Shown here: positions 8,697-21,667 of the stretch, piece after piece | Numbering within the stretch: the stretch's first letter is position 1 | How the letters are laid out: each line of letters starts with the position of its first letter | Assembly (NCBI RefSeq): GCF_902809855.1 | Contig: NZ_CADDWJ010000001.1 | Location: 930,001-994,000, forward strand | From: Acinetobacter sp. Marseille-Q1618 | GTDB lineage: Bacteria; Pseudomonadota; Gammaproteobacteria; Pseudomonadales; Moraxellaceae | Direction: 5' to 3' | Length of the DNA: 64,000 nucleotides | Notes under the pieces: model-generated | What the model was told of the DNA's origin: nothing | The model's database searches: none | Seen by the model: the letters and a program-made list of their open reading frames with translations, nothing else | Position numbers and translations under genes: made by a program

Positions 8697-9062
8697 TCAT
8701 TCTCTCCTATTGTGAATCCACCTTTCATTTATGTTTTATCCTAAAACATCATTTTTTAATAAAGGTGTCTCATATTTTTAACATATCTGTGCGCCAATTC
8801 AAGTTATTTATCCAGTAACACGCTAAGACTTTAGTCTATATTTTATGCTTAATTTTCAAATCATGAGAATTTGATAAGCCTCTGTTTTTCATCATCAATT
8901 AGCTTTGCTGTAGTTACGAAAAATTGTCAATATTTTCATTGCATTCAGATTTTTTTTGGTTAGGATGAAATTATGTTTTTTCTATTTAATAGTTTTTAAA
9001 TGGAATGGATTGAATAAACATAAATTAAATCAACCAATCACAACAAAATAAAAGGATATTGT
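8697..9062. other. Non-coding region before the acyl-CoA ligase gene
   Basis: About 366 bp without a supportable gene. It must hold the promoter of the minus-strand microprotein and that of the ligase. I see no clear operator or riboswitch. Confidence 0.4.
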
Positions 9063-10691
9063 ATGCAAGGAAATATGATGTTTCAGCCCCTGTTGATTAG
9101 TAATTTAATCGAACATGCTGCACGTTATCATGGCGATACCGCAATCATTTCTAAAAATACCGATGGCACAATTACCACGACCAATTGGACGCATGTCGCG
9201 GAAAACTCAAAACGTTTTGCAAATGCTTTGGCTGATTTAGGCGCAGTACATGCCGATCGTATTGCGACGATTGCTTGGAATAATCATCGTCATTTAGAAG
9301 CTTGGTATGCAATTTCTGGTAGCGGTATGGTTTGTCATACAATTAACCCGCGTTTATTTCCAGAACAATTAATTTTTATTATTAATGATGCAAAAGATAA
9401 AGTCGTTTTATTTGATAAAACGTTCTTGCCTTTGATTCGTGCGGTTAAGGCACATACGCCAAATGTTGAACATTTTATTTGTCTAAGTGCGTTTGACCAA
9501 GAAGTTGTTGACGCTTTGCCTGATGTCAAATTTTATGATGCATTAATCGCAGACCATTCTGCACAGTTTGAATGGCCAAGTTTTGATGAAAATACTGCAA
9601 GTTCACTGTGTTATACCTCTGGGACGACAGGTAATCCTAAAGGTGCTTTATACAGCCATCGCTCTACCATTTTACATACTTACGCAATCTGCCTTCCAGA
9701 CTCACTCAATCTATCGGCCAATAATGTCATGTTACCTGTTGTGCCGATGTTCCATGTCAATGCTTGGGGAACCCCTTATGCTGCGGCAATGGTAGGTTGT
9801 ACTTTTGTGCTTCCAGGACCAGGCTTAGATGGTGCAAGTCTCGTCCATATGATTGATGAATATAAGGTAACAGTGGCCTTAGGCGTACCGACCATTTGGC
9901 AAGGATTACTTGCTGCAGCCAAACAAACAGGGAGTCAGTTAGCAAGCTTAAAACATAATGTTGTCGGTGGCTCTGCTTGTCCACCTGCCATGATGAAAGC
10001 TTTCCGAGATTTGTATAATTGTGAAACCATTCATGCTTGGGGCATGACGGAGATGAGTCCACTTGGCACGAGTAATCAACTTAAAGCCAAACATCATAAA
10101 TTATCAGCAGATGAGCAACTTAATGTGCGCTTATCACAAGGTCGCCCTCCTTTTGGAGTCGACTTACGTATTACGGATGAAGAAAATGGTACGCATGAAG
10201 TCAGTCGAGATGGACATAGCACAGGTAATTTACAAGTCAAAGGACATTGGATTATTGAATCTTATTATGGCAAATCCGATAACGCCCTAACTGCTGATGG
10301 CTGGTTCGACACTGGTGATATTGCCTCTATCAATGAAGATGGTTATTTACTGCTTAGTGATCGTGCCAAAGATTTAATTAAATCAGGTGGTGAATGGATT
10401 TCATCAGTTGAATTAGAAAATATTGCCATGAGTCACCCTGAAATTGCGATGGCTGCTGTTATTGCGGCAACACATCCAAAATGGGATGAACGCCCTGTAG
10501 TGATTGCGATCAAACAACAAGGCTCAGAAATCACTGAAGATGATCTTTTGAATTATTATGCGGATAAAATTGCCAAATGGCAGATTCCAGATAAAGTCAT
10601 TTTTGTTGATTCCATTCCTTTAACAGGGACAGGTAAAATGCTGAAAAAGGATCTACGAGATCAATACGGCTCAGTTTTATTAGAAAATTAA
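9063..10691 (+). CDS. AMP-forming acyl-CoA ligase, AlkK-like
   Basis: A 542-residue acyl-adenylate-forming enzyme of the ANL superfamily. The P-loop YTSGTTGNPKG lies near residues 183-193. The A5-type WGMTEMSP is near 325, the hinge DRAKDLIKSGGEWIS near 440, and the catalytic lysine in TGTGKMLK near 525. The overall look is that of the medium-chain AlkK/DmdB branch. It activates fatty acids to acyl-CoA for beta-oxidation, which would suit alkane oxidation by the alkB gene 32 kb away. AAAGGA 7 nt before the first ATG supports this start. The exact chain length is unknown. Confidence 0.85.
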   Translation: MQGNMMFQPLLISNLIEHAARYHGDTAIISKNTDGTITTTNWTHVAENSKRFANALADLGAVHADRIATIAWNNHRHLEAWYAISGSGMVCHTINPRLFPEQLIFIINDAKDKVVLFDKTFLPLIRAVKAHTPNVEHFICLSAFDQEVVDALPDVKFYDALIADHSAQFEWPSFDENTASSLCYTSGTTGNPKGALYSHRSTILHTYAICLPDSLNLSANNVMLPVVPMFHVNAWGTPYAAAMVGCTFVLPGPGLDGASLVHMIDEYKVTVALGVPTIWQGLLAAAKQTGSQLASLKHNVVGGSACPPAMMKAFRDLYNCETIHAWGMTEMSPLGTSNQLKAKHHKLSADEQLNVRLSQGRPPFGVDLRITDEENGTHEVSRDGHSTGNLQVKGHWIIESYYGKSDNALTADGWFDTGDIASINEDGYLLLSDRAKDLIKSGGEWISSVELENIAMSHPEIAMAAVIAATHPKWDERPVVIAIKQQGSEITEDDLLNYYADKIAKWQIPDKVIFVDSIPLTGTGKMLKKDLRDQYGSVLLEN

Positions 10692-10738
10692 TTGACTTAA
10701 AAATATTTACAGTATAGACCTTAAGTTTTATCACTTTT

Positions 10739-10768
10739 AATTTCCCTCTTTGCCAAAAGAGGGAAATT
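10739..10768 (+). terminator. Hairpin after the acyl-CoA ligase gene
   Basis: A 13-bp perfect inverted repeat (10739-10751 with 10756-10768) with a 4-nt loop. The T tract is weak, but position and stability fit a terminator. Confidence 0.75.
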
Positions 10769-10859
10769 TCACATTGTTTTCTAGTATAAACCTGAATGCA
10801 AATATCTTAATTTATGTTATTAATAGCATCAGCTTTCAAACATAGAGATGAGATTTACC

Positions 10860-11477
10860 ATGTACACAGGTATCGTGCTTGGCACTGAAAAAATTCACCA
10901 GATCGAAAAACATGAAGGCTATGCCACGATTTTTGTTGAAAATAGTCAAGGATTTCTCGATGATGTGTTTATTGGTGCGAGTGTGGCGATTGATGGCACA
11001 TGTTTAACCGTAACAGGGATAAATGTAGATAAAAGTTTAGTCAGTTTTGATATTTCTGACCTAACATTATCCGTTACAACGCTTGGTAATTTAAAAGAGA
11101 ATAGCTTAGTTAATATTGAGCGTTCATTTAAAATTGGTATGGAGAATGGTGGACATAACTTATATGGACACATCGAAGGGACAGCACAAGTTAAAAATAT
11201 TCTAAAAAATGGTCAAACTTTACATTTAGATATTGAAATACCAAAAGAAAAAATTAAATACTTTTTCCTCAAAGGATTTATTGGTCTACATGGATGCAGT
11301 TTAACTGTAAATCAGGTAGATAAAGTAAATCATCTCATTTCTGTTGATTTAATCCCAGAAACTATTCGCCTAACCAATTTTTCAGAATTACAAGTTGGGG
11401 ATTATTTAAATTTTGAGATCGATCAAACTACACGCACATTGGTCGATACTTTAGAAAATATTCATGCAAGAAACTAA
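10860..11477 (+). CDS. ribE: Riboflavin synthase alpha chain
   Basis: A 205-residue protein with two homologous lumazine-binding repeats. Each opens with a GIV/G-type strand and carries a cluster like SVAIDGTCLTV (first) and GLHGCSLTV (second). The GGHNLYGHIEG element ends the first repeat. It joins two 6,7-dimethyl-8-ribityllumazine molecules to give riboflavin. The start at 10860 gives MYTGIV, the canonical N-terminus; an upstream ATG at 10848 would add four residues. It is not next to other rib genes, and I see no FMN riboswitch upstream. E. coli calls the same enzyme RibC or RibE. Confidence 0.92.
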   Translation: MYTGIVLGTEKIHQIEKHEGYATIFVENSQGFLDDVFIGASVAIDGTCLTVTGINVDKSLVSFDISDLTLSVTTLGNLKENSLVNIERSFKIGMENGGHNLYGHIEGTAQVKNILKNGQTLHLDIEIPKEKIKYFFLKGFIGLHGCSLTVNQVDKVNHLISVDLIPETIRLTNFSELQVGDYLNFEIDQTTRTLVDTLENIHARN

Positions 11478-11849
11478 AATTTAATAGCGAACTCTTAAAG
11501 TCTCTGAAAATATTTATAAATTTTTAAGTTTCACTTTAAAAAGTAATCTTTATTGAGCAGCATCTATATTTTTTATATAGATGCTTTTTTACTATTAAAT
11601 CACTTTAGGTTTAACTCAGCAATATGGTTAAAATGTCTTCAAAATTATTTAAATCTGCTTTTATTTAATGAATAAACTTATAAATCTTGAGTTTTGTAAC
11701 TAAAATTACAATTTGCAACATAACTATCAATGAAATACTTTAAAAAAGTCACAGTAAAAAAATTACTTCCATGTTTGAATCTGCATCTTAACGAAGTACG
11801 ATAAAAATAATCTTGGACAGGTAAATCCAAAGGATATAAGGATGAATCA
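11478..11849. other. Gap between ribE and putP
   Basis: About 370 bp. Apart from the terminator at 11559-11591 I see no gene. The last 50 bp hold the putP ribosome site (AGGAT). Nothing else is recognisable. Confidence 0.4.
11559..11591 (+). terminator. Terminator after ribE
   Basis: An 11-bp perfect stem AGCATCTATAT (11559-11569 with 11575-11585), a T loop and six T. Confidence 0.92.
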
Positions 11850-13355
11850 ATGAGTTTTCTCAACCCAACCGTTATAACATTCGTGTTATACATCATCGCT
11901 ATGGTCGCTATTGGGCTATATGCGTATAAATCAACTTCAAATTTCTCTGACTACATTTTGGGGGGACGTAGTTTAGGGAGTGTGGTCACAGCACTTTCAG
12001 CGGGTGCATCTGATATGAGTGGCTGGTTGTTAATGGGGCTACCAGGTGCAATTTATTTATCAGGATTATCAGAAGCTTGGATTGCTATTGGTTTAATTGT
12101 TGGTGCTTGGTTAAACTGGTTATTGGTTGCTGGACGTTTACGTGTACATACCGAAGTCCAAAATAATTCACTTACCCTGCCCGATTATTTTACCAGCCGT
12201 TTTGGGGACAAAAAGAAAGTGTTACGTGCCATTTCGGCATTGGTCATTTTAATATTTTTTGCAATCTACTGTGCCTCGGGTATGGTCGCAGGTGCGCGCT
12301 TATTCGAAAGTATTTTTGGTTTATCTTACAGCACTGCTTTATGGATCAGCGCTATTGCAACCATTAGTTATGTGTGTATTGGTGGATTCCTTGCAATCAG
12401 TTGGACAGACACTTTCCAAGCAGGTTTAATGATTTTCGCCTTACTCATTACTCCAATTATGGCGTACTTAGCCATCGGTGATATATCCCAATTTAATCAC
12501 TTGCTTGAAACTGCTCGTCCGCATGCAGCCAATATATTTTCAGGTTTAAGTGCTGTGGCGATTATTTCATCTTGTGCTTGGGGCTTAGGCTATTTTGGTC
12601 AACCACATATTTTAGTCCGTTTTATGGCAGCAGATTCGGTCAAAACCATTCCAAATGCACGACGTATTGGTATGACATGGATGATCTTATGTCTAGGTGG
12701 TGCTGTAGCTGTGGGCTATATCGGAATTGCCTATTTTCAAGCACATCCAAGTAGTGTAGTTGCACAAAACCATGAAACTATTTTTATGGAATTGACCAAA
12801 ATTTTGTTTAATCCATGGATTGCTGGGGTTGTTTTAGCAGCGATTTTAGCGGCAGTTATGAGTACTTTAAGTTGCCAGCTTTTGGTGTGCTCAAGTACTT
12901 TAACTGAGGATTTATACAAAGGTTTTATTCGTAAAAATGCCTCACAAAGTGAATTAGTTTGGGTCGGTCGTTTAATGGTTTTAGCCATTTCGGTATTGGC
13001 AATTATTTTAGCATTTAACCCAACCAGTAAAGTTTTAGGCTTAGTCGCATATGCTTGGGCTGGCTTTGGTGCCGCATTTGGTCCATTGATTATCTTGTCT
13101 TTATTCTGGAAACGCATGACTTTGAATGGTGCAATCGTGGGGGTGGTTGTCGGTGCAGTAACCGTCATCGCATGGGAAATGACATTGAAACAAGCAACTG
13201 GTTTATATGAAATTGTACCAGGCTTTGTATTGTCATTTATCAGTATCATTGTGGTGAGTTTATTAGGTAAAGCGCCATCAAATGAAGTCGTTGAACGTTT
13301 TGAGCATGCTGATCGTTTGTATAAACAGGAAATGCAAGAGATGAAAACTAAGTAA
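11850..13355 (+). CDS. putP: Sodium/proline symporter PutP
   Basis: A 501-residue member of the sodium:solute symporter family with about 13 membrane helices. Early conserved features are the GGRSLG loop near residue 41 and ALSAGASDMSGWLLMGLPGA near 50, the Na+/proline-binding helix 2 region of PutP. It imports proline with sodium for use by PutA, encoded 700 bp downstream. The gene is convergent with the Lrp-type regulator. Its C-terminal cytoplasmic tail is ordinary. Confidence 0.95.
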   Translation: MSFLNPTVITFVLYIIAMVAIGLYAYKSTSNFSDYILGGRSLGSVVTALSAGASDMSGWLLMGLPGAIYLSGLSEAWIAIGLIVGAWLNWLLVAGRLRVHTEVQNNSLTLPDYFTSRFGDKKKVLRAISALVILIFFAIYCASGMVAGARLFESIFGLSYSTALWISAIATISYVCIGGFLAISWTDTFQAGLMIFALLITPIMAYLAIGDISQFNHLLETARPHAANIFSGLSAVAIISSCAWGLGYFGQPHILVRFMAADSVKTIPNARRIGMTWMILCLGGAVAVGYIGIAYFQAHPSSVVAQNHETIFMELTKILFNPWIAGVVLAAILAAVMSTLSCQLLVCSSTLTEDLYKGFIRKNASQSELVWVGRLMVLAISVLAIILAFNPTSKVLGLVAYAWAGFGAAFGPLIILSLFWKRMTLNGAIVGVVVGAVTVIAWEMTLKQATGLYEIVPGFVLSFISIIVVSLLGKAPSNEVVERFEHADRLYKQEMQEMKTK

Positions 13356-13408
13356 TGGATTGGTTAGCTTAATCTTTATGGAGCCTAAGCTAAAATCTAT
13401 ATCACATC

Positions 13409-13430
13409 TGGGGCGCTAAGCCCCATTTTT
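13409..13430 (+). terminator. Terminator after putP
   Basis: A compact stem TGGGGC (13409-13414 with 13420-13425), a GCTAA loop and a T run. A weaker inverted repeat (13364-13371 with 13386-13393) precedes it. Confidence 0.85.
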
Positions 13431-13441
13431 ATTGATTAATA

Positions 13442-13939
13442 TCATTTTTTACTGCGAGGTTTAAAGTTCAAATGTAATTGTGAACTGTCTTTAATCACTT
13501 CCATCACTGGATAACTGCGTGTTTCTTTTACACCTGGTAAGCGCCATAACACATTGCCAGAAATTCGTCGAAATTCATCCATATTGGCACAGCGAATTTT
13601 GACTAAAAAATCAAAGCCACCACTAATCATATGACATGCCATGATTTCAGGATATTGAACAACTGCCTCTGAAAATTCATCCAAAGCATTTGGTGTGGTT
13701 TTATCCAATAATATTTCAACAAAAACCACAAAATTTGCCCCTAATATCAACGGGTTTAATTTGGCTTCATACCCTAAGATATAGCCATCCGCCGTTAATT
13801 TTTGTACCCGTGCCAAAGCAGCTGTTGCTGACAAATTGACTTCCTCTGCCAATTTGGTATTTGAAATTCGACCATCTTTTTGTAGGATATCTAAAATCTT
13901 GATATCTATTCGGTCTAAACTTAAAAATCCGCCATCCAT
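13442..13939 (-). CDS. putR: Lrp/AsnC family regulator, likely of proline catabolism
   Basis: A 165-residue Lrp/AsnC protein. The N-terminal helix-turn-helix covers about residues 8-60 (LDRIDIKILDILQKDGRISN is the hallmark start). The RAM ligand-sensing domain follows, with the GGFDFLVKI strand near 107. It lies between putP and putA and is transcribed away from putA. PutA here has no DNA-binding domain, so this protein is the natural candidate for proline-responsive control, as PutR is in several proteobacteria. The symbol is inferred from context. Confidence 0.85.
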   Translation of the reverse strand: MDGGFLSLDRIDIKILDILQKDGRISNTKLAEEVNLSATAALARVQKLTADGYILGYEAKLNPLILGANFVVFVEILLDKTTPNALDEFSEAVVQYPEIMACHMISGGFDFLVKIRCANMDEFRRISGNVLWRLPGVKETRSYPVMEVIKDSSQLHLNFKPRSKK

Positions 13940-13969
13940 TTGAATTATTCTCTAAAAATGATCTAAATT

Positions 13970-13986
13970 ATAGTGAGTTTCACTAT
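13970..13986. promoter_or_regulatory. Palindromic operator candidate between putR and putA
   Basis: ATAGTGA-GTT-TCACTAT is a perfect 7-bp inverted repeat 71 nt before the putA start and 31 nt before the Lrp gene start. It is the most symmetrical site in the gap and a good candidate for Lrp/AsnC binding. Confidence 0.55.
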
Positions 13987-14056
13987 GAATATTCTGTAAT
14001 CATAAATTATATAAGGCAATTTGCTCAACATAAATTTATCGTCACAGGATGTTGAC

Positions 14057-17000
14057 ATGAACACAATCGATCTCAATTCTGCAATGGATATTTCGTCAAA
14101 AAATCCAGATTACATTACTGAATTTAAAGAAAAAACTGATTTTGAAATCGCAATTAATACTACTTGGCGACGCTCAGAACCTGAATGTGTTGAAAACTTA
14201 TTAGAACATACACACATCTCAGATGAGATGAATCATAAAATTTATGACATTGCATTTAACTTGGCGCATAGCTTAAGAGATCGTAAAAGCTCCTCGGGAA
14301 AAGCAGGTATCGTGCAAGGTTTATTACAAGAATTTTCTTTGTCTTCTCAAGAAGGCATTGCACTGATGTGTTTGGCAGAGGCTTTGCTGCGAATTCCTGA
14401 TGCAGCGACACGTGATTTACTGATTCGGGACAAAATTAATCAAGGAAATTGGAAAGAACACTTAGGGCAAAGTAATTTAATGTTTGTCAATGCTGCAGCA
14501 TGGGGGCTCATGCTGACAGGTAAATTGATGGAAACCCCAAAACAAAAAAGCTTATCGAGTATCTTAACTTCACTCTTGGCACGTACAGGTAAAGGCATTA
14601 TCCGCAAAGCAGTCGATGTTGCTATGCGCATGATGGGTGAGCAATTCGTAACAGGTGAAACCATCGAAGAAGCCTTAGACAATGCCAAAACTCTTGAGGA
14701 CAAAGGCTTCCGCTATTCGTATGATATGCTTGGTGAAGCAGCTCTCACAGAACATGATGCAAATCGTTATTTTGAAGATTATACTCAAGCTATTCATGCG
14801 ATTGGTAAAGCATCTGTAGGTAAAGATGTTTATTCAGGCGCAGGAATTTCTATTAAATTATCCGCTTTACATCCTCGTTATCAACGTGCGCAAATCGAGC
14901 GTGTACATAATGAACTCTACCCTCGCATTTTAAATCTCGCACTTTTGGCAAAAAAATATGACATCGGTTTAAATATCGATGCTGAAGAAGCAGACCGTTT
15001 AGAGCTATCTTTAGAATTGTTGGAACGCTTATGTTTTGAACCTGCATTGAGTGATTGGAAAGGCATTGGTTTTGTCATTCAAGCCTATCAAAAACGTTGT
15101 TTCAATGTGGTTGATTATATTATTGACCTTGCAAAACGTAGCCAAAAACGCCTGATGATTCGCTTAGTAAAAGGTGCATATTGGGACAGTGAGATCAAAA
15201 AAGCGCAAATTGATGGCATGTCTGACTATCCTGTATTTACTCGAAAAGTACATACAGACTTGTCTTATATCGCCTGTGCCAAAAAATTGTTAGCAGCACC
15301 TGAGGCGATCTACCCACAATTTGCAACGCATAATGCCCAAACATTAGCCACTATTTATCAATTGGCTGACCCTAGCAAATATTATGTCGGTCAATATGAA
15401 TTCCAATGTTTACATGGAATGGGCGAACCTTTATACGAGCAAGTTGTTGGAGATAAACAAGACAATAAACTTGGTGTACCTTGTCGTATTTACGCCCCTG
15501 TTGGTAATCATGAAACTCTACTTGCGTATTTGGTAAGACGTTTATTAGAGAATGGTGCAAATACCTCATTTGTAAACCGTATTGCTGATAAAAATATTAA
15601 AATAGAAGATTTGATTGAAAACCCAATCCAAGAAATTACTGAAAATGCAAAACATGATCATGTCATTGGCATGAAGCACCCTGCCATTCCATTACCTAAA
15701 GATCTTTTACAGCCTATTCGTCAAAACTCAATTGGTTTAGATTTAGCAAATGACAGTGAGTTAGCACAGCTCAATGCAACTGCTCTCAAGCTCTCAAGTT
15801 ACCAATGGCAAAGCCACAGTTTAGTTGATCAATTAGAGATACAAACTTTAGATCATTTACCTAAAGTGGAAATTCGTAATCCTGCCAATCATCAAGATCT
15901 CGTTGGAACAGTTATTGAAGCAGACACAGCTCAAGTTGATTTAGCTTTACAAAATGCACAGTATGCATTTGAAACATGGAACAATACCCCTAAAAATCAA
16001 CGTGCTACATATTTATTCAAAGCTGCGGATTTGATGGAAGCACGTCTTGAAGAATTGATGCTGTTGTTGTGCCGAGAAAGTGGTAAAACCTATAGCAATG
16101 GTATTGCAGAAGTACGTGAAGCTGTTGATTTTTTAAGATATTATGCTGCACAAATGCAAAGTATTTCAAAAGCTACTGCATTAAAAGCGCTTGGTACTGT
16201 ACTATGCATTAGCCCTTGGAATTTCCCACTAGCAATCTTTACAGGACAAGTTGCAGCAGCTTTGGTTGCAGGCAACACAGTCATTGCTAAACCTGCTGAA
16301 CAGACCCCACTGATTGCAGCGCAGGCAATCCAAATACTCTGGGAAGCAGGCATTCCAAAAGCCGTTGTACAGTTATTACCAGGTCGTGGTGAAACAGTCG
16401 GTGCAAAACTTTCACAAGATGAACGTATTCAAGGTATTATGTTTACTGGCTCTACTGAAGTTGCCAAAATTTTACAGAAAACCGTTGCACAGCGTGTTAG
16501 TCCAACAGGCCAACCTATTCCGTTAATCGCAGAAACAGGCGGACAAAATGCCATGATTGTGGATTCATCTGCACTCACGGAACAAGTGGTTTTAGATGCC
16601 GTTAATTCTGCTTTTGATAGTGCGGGTCAACGTTGCTCTGCGTTGAGGGTGCTATGCGTACAAGAAGACAATGCAGATGTTCTCATCAAAATGTTAAAAG
16701 GTGCGATGCAGCAACTGCGTATGGGCAATCCTATCTTGCTCAAAACAGACATTGGCCCCGTAATTGATGTAGAAGCTCAGCAAAATATCGAAAAACATGT
16801 TAATACAATGCGAGATAAAGGTTATCCAGTACATCAATTGGCATATACAGATGATGAGCAATTAAAGTCGGATCAGGGGACTTTTATCACACCAACAGTG
16901 ATTGAACTCCCTAATTTAAATGATTTAAAACGTGAAGTATTCGGCCCTGTTTTACATATTATTCGTTATAAATATGGTGAATTAAAACAGTTATTGGCAC

Positions 17001-17809
17001 AAATCAATGCCAAAGGTTATGGCTTAACCATGGGTTTACATACTCGAATTGATGAAACTATTCAAACCACTATCGCACATGCCGAAGTTGGAAATTTATA
17101 CATTAACCGTAATATTGTTGGTGCGGTTGTAGGTGTACAGCCATTTGGTGGCGAAGGCTTATCTGGTACAGGACCAAAAGCTGGCGGCCCAATCTATTTA
17201 TATAAATTAATGCAACACTGTCATCTGCCTGAACAGCCTTTTGGTATTATCAAAACGATAACTTCTCCAGAAATTAATCCTGTTTATAATGCTTTAAACC
17301 TTTGGGCAAGTCAGCATTATTCAGACTTTAAATTAAACGTTTATAATAAGATTACAGGCTTATACGAGCTTCCTGGACCAACTGGTGAGTCAAATCAGTA
17401 CTGTATTTTACCAAGAGCTAAAGTCTTGTTAATAGCCCAACATGAACATGCTGTTTTACAACAGCTTGCAGCTGTTTTCTCAGTAGGTGCTCATGCCGTT
17501 TTCTCTAATCAGAATGCAATAGCCTTGCAGCTTTTACAAAAATTACCACAGGAGATTCAACAGCATATTTCCCTGATAGATGATGTGTTAATAGGTGATT
17601 TTGATGCCGTACTGAGTCATGGTGATATTAATTCCTTACGCGAATTACAACAACAAATCAGCAAGCGTGAAGGTGCTATTATCAGTATTTATCATACAAA
17701 TCATGAAAATGATCATATCCCATTAGAACGTTTAATTATTGAACGTGCAATCAGTATTAATACTGCTGCTGCAGGTGGTAATGCAAGTTTGATGACTTTA
17801 GAAAGTTAA
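14057..17809 (+). CDS. putA: Bifunctional proline dehydrogenase / P5C dehydrogenase PutA
   Basis: A 1250-residue enzyme that oxidises proline to glutamate. The proline dehydrogenase barrel (about residues 170-540) holds LVKGAYWDSE and RLLENGANTSF, which bind FAD and proline. The aldehyde dehydrogenase half (about 600-1040) has SPWNFP, AETGGQ and the catalytic cysteine in GQRCSALR. A further C-terminal domain completes it. The ribbon-helix-helix repressor domain of E. coli PutA is absent. An upstream TTG at 14021 is in frame, but ATG 14057 has AGGA at eight-base spacing and is preferred. It is likely membrane-associated during turnover. Confidence 0.96.
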   Translation: MNTIDLNSAMDISSKNPDYITEFKEKTDFEIAINTTWRRSEPECVENLLEHTHISDEMNHKIYDIAFNLAHSLRDRKSSSGKAGIVQGLLQEFSLSSQEGIALMCLAEALLRIPDAATRDLLIRDKINQGNWKEHLGQSNLMFVNAAAWGLMLTGKLMETPKQKSLSSILTSLLARTGKGIIRKAVDVAMRMMGEQFVTGETIEEALDNAKTLEDKGFRYSYDMLGEAALTEHDANRYFEDYTQAIHAIGKASVGKDVYSGAGISIKLSALHPRYQRAQIERVHNELYPRILNLALLAKKYDIGLNIDAEEADRLELSLELLERLCFEPALSDWKGIGFVIQAYQKRCFNVVDYIIDLAKRSQKRLMIRLVKGAYWDSEIKKAQIDGMSDYPVFTRKVHTDLSYIACAKKLLAAPEAIYPQFATHNAQTLATIYQLADPSKYYVGQYEFQCLHGMGEPLYEQVVGDKQDNKLGVPCRIYAPVGNHETLLAYLVRRLLENGANTSFVNRIADKNIKIEDLIENPIQEITENAKHDHVIGMKHPAIPLPKDLLQPIRQNSIGLDLANDSELAQLNATALKLSSYQWQSHSLVDQLEIQTLDHLPKVEIRNPANHQDLVGTVIEADTAQVDLALQNAQYAFETWNNTPKNQRATYLFKAADLMEARLEELMLLLCRESGKTYSNGIAEVREAVDFLRYYAAQMQSISKATALKALGTVLCISPWNFPLAIFTGQVAAALVAGNTVIAKPAEQTPLIAAQAIQILWEAGIPKAVVQLLPGRGETVGAKLSQDERIQGIMFTGSTEVAKILQKTVAQRVSPTGQPIPLIAETGGQNAMIVDSSALTEQVVLDAVNSAFDSAGQRCSALRVLCVQEDNADVLIKMLKGAMQQLRMGNPILLKTDIGPVIDVEAQQNIEKHVNTMRDKGYPVHQLAYTDDEQLKSDQGTFITPTVIELPNLNDLKREVFGPVLHIIRYKYGELKQLLAQINAKGYGLTMGLHTRIDETIQTTIAHAEVGNLYINRNIVGAVVGVQPFGGEGLSGTGPKAGGPIYLYKLMQHCHLPEQPFGIIKTITSPEINPVYNALNLWASQHYSDFKLNVYNKITGLYELPGPTGESNQYCILPRAKVLLIAQHEHAVLQQLAAVFSVGAHAVFSNQNAIALQLLQKLPQEIQQHISLIDDVLIGDFDAVLSHGDINSLRELQQQISKREGAIISIYHTNHENDHIPLERLIIERAISINTAAAGGNASLMTLES

Positions 17810-17869
17810 TAGGGATAATTTTCTTTCTAAAGAATAAAAATAATAACTCCATCAAATTGATTCTGGTAA

Positions 17870-17902
17870 CCCAAGTTTTCAAATAGAAAGCTTGGGCTTT
17901 TT
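17870..17902 (+). terminator. Terminator after putA
   Basis: An 11-bp stem with one G-T pair (17870-17880 with 17886-17896), a 5-nt loop and a T run. Confidence 0.85.
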
Positions 17903-18430
17903 CATTAAAGTTAAATGCTCAATTTCCTTAAAATCACACATAGATTATTTACTTAATTCATCAATTATAGAATTAAATAAACTTAAACCTATTAATCTGA
18001 GATTTTAGAATCAGAAACACTTGTTGTATTAACTAGATGAAATCTAGAATAAAAAACAAAAGATTATCATCAGTTAAGCAAGTTAGATAAATTACAATCA
18101 CTTTGAATTTTCTACTCACAATTATAAATTCTATATTTAACGAAGTATGTTTTAAGTATAGACCATGAAAATGAAGTGAAATTGACTGAAGATGATGTGA
18201 TGAGTTTGTTGGATTAATTTAAGAATCGATTGAATATAGTGAGATCAGGAAGGAAATAATATAGAAAGCCTAACGAACTAATGTAAACCCTCATCGAGAG
18301 GGTGATTTGATTTTTTCTGAATGTAAGCTTATATAATTTTCGATTGCAATACTCTCTTCACATAATTGTTGAGAAAATCTTTGTGAACCGTCTTTCTTTT
18401 TCTTTCTAATTTTATCTTTCTTTTTTGCAT

Positions 18431-18468
18431 AAAAAAATCCCCCTGCGCTATAAGCGTCAAAGGGATTT
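18431..18468 (-). terminator. rRNA operon terminator
   Basis: Read on the minus strand just past 5S rRNA, AAATCCC pairs with GGGATTT around an inner GACGCTTATAGCGC-like stem, and seven T follow. It is a typical strong rrn terminator. Confidence 0.88.
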
Positions 18469-18476
18469 GAATAATG

Positions 18477-18591
18477 AGCTGGCGATGACTTACTCTCACA
18501 TGGGTAACCCCACACTACCATCAGCGCTAAGAGGTTTCACTTCTGAGTTCGGGAAGGGATCAGGTGGTTCACTCTTGCTATTGTCGCCAGC
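18477..18591 (-). rRNA. rrf: 5S ribosomal RNA
   Basis: About 115 nt beginning GCTGGCGACAATAGC on the minus strand and ending in the complementary GTCATCGCCAGCT, which pair as helix I. The CCGAACTCAGAAGTGAAAC core is universally conserved. It is the last gene of the rRNA operon. Confidence 0.95.
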
Positions 18592-18757
18592 ACAACTGTT
18601 TATGGATACTTGCTTAGTCTTACTTGTTTGCTAAGGTTTTTTCCAAAAGAGTTATTAACAGAATTTAATTTGAGCGAAATTGTATGTTCAAGCGTTATCT
18701 GAATCAAGTATTTTTAGATCATTTGATCTTTAATGAATCAATTAAGCTTTATACAAC

Positions 18758-18774
18758 AACTGTTTGGGTGTTGT

Positions 18775-18783
<9 letters not shown>
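18758..18783 (-). other. 23S processing stem, 3' arm
   Basis: CTGTTTGGGTGTTGTATAGT continuing into CAAG pairs almost perfectly with the segment at 21661-21683, which flanks the other end of 23S. Such a stem is the expected RNase III processing substrate. Confidence 0.8.

Positions 18784-21667
<2,884 letters not shown>

Larger units (their letters stand above)
17810..18476. other. Gap between putA and the 5S rRNA gene
   Basis: About 670 bp, AT-rich, with the putA terminator at its left and the rRNA terminator at its right. A short GC stem ACCCTC-N5-GAGGGT with T-rich flank lies at 18287-18315. No gene with a start and ribosome site is apparent. Confidence 0.45.

Noticed and set aside
9757..10062. 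A 101-codon antisense frame within the acyl-CoA ligase gene, and similar shadows in putP (12737-13249), dnaX, fabG and pyrG
   Set aside because: They lie fully inside well-supported enzymes in another frame and have no ribosome site or domain.
10700..10860. An FMN riboswitch before ribE
   Set aside because: The conserved RFN element sequence is not present; the only structure is the terminator hairpin of the upstream gene.
18110..18217. A short open stretch ending KLTEDDVMSLLD before a stop at 18215-18217
   Set aside because: It looks protein-like but has no start codon with a ribosome site and is too short to assign. It could be a gene remnant; not supportable.
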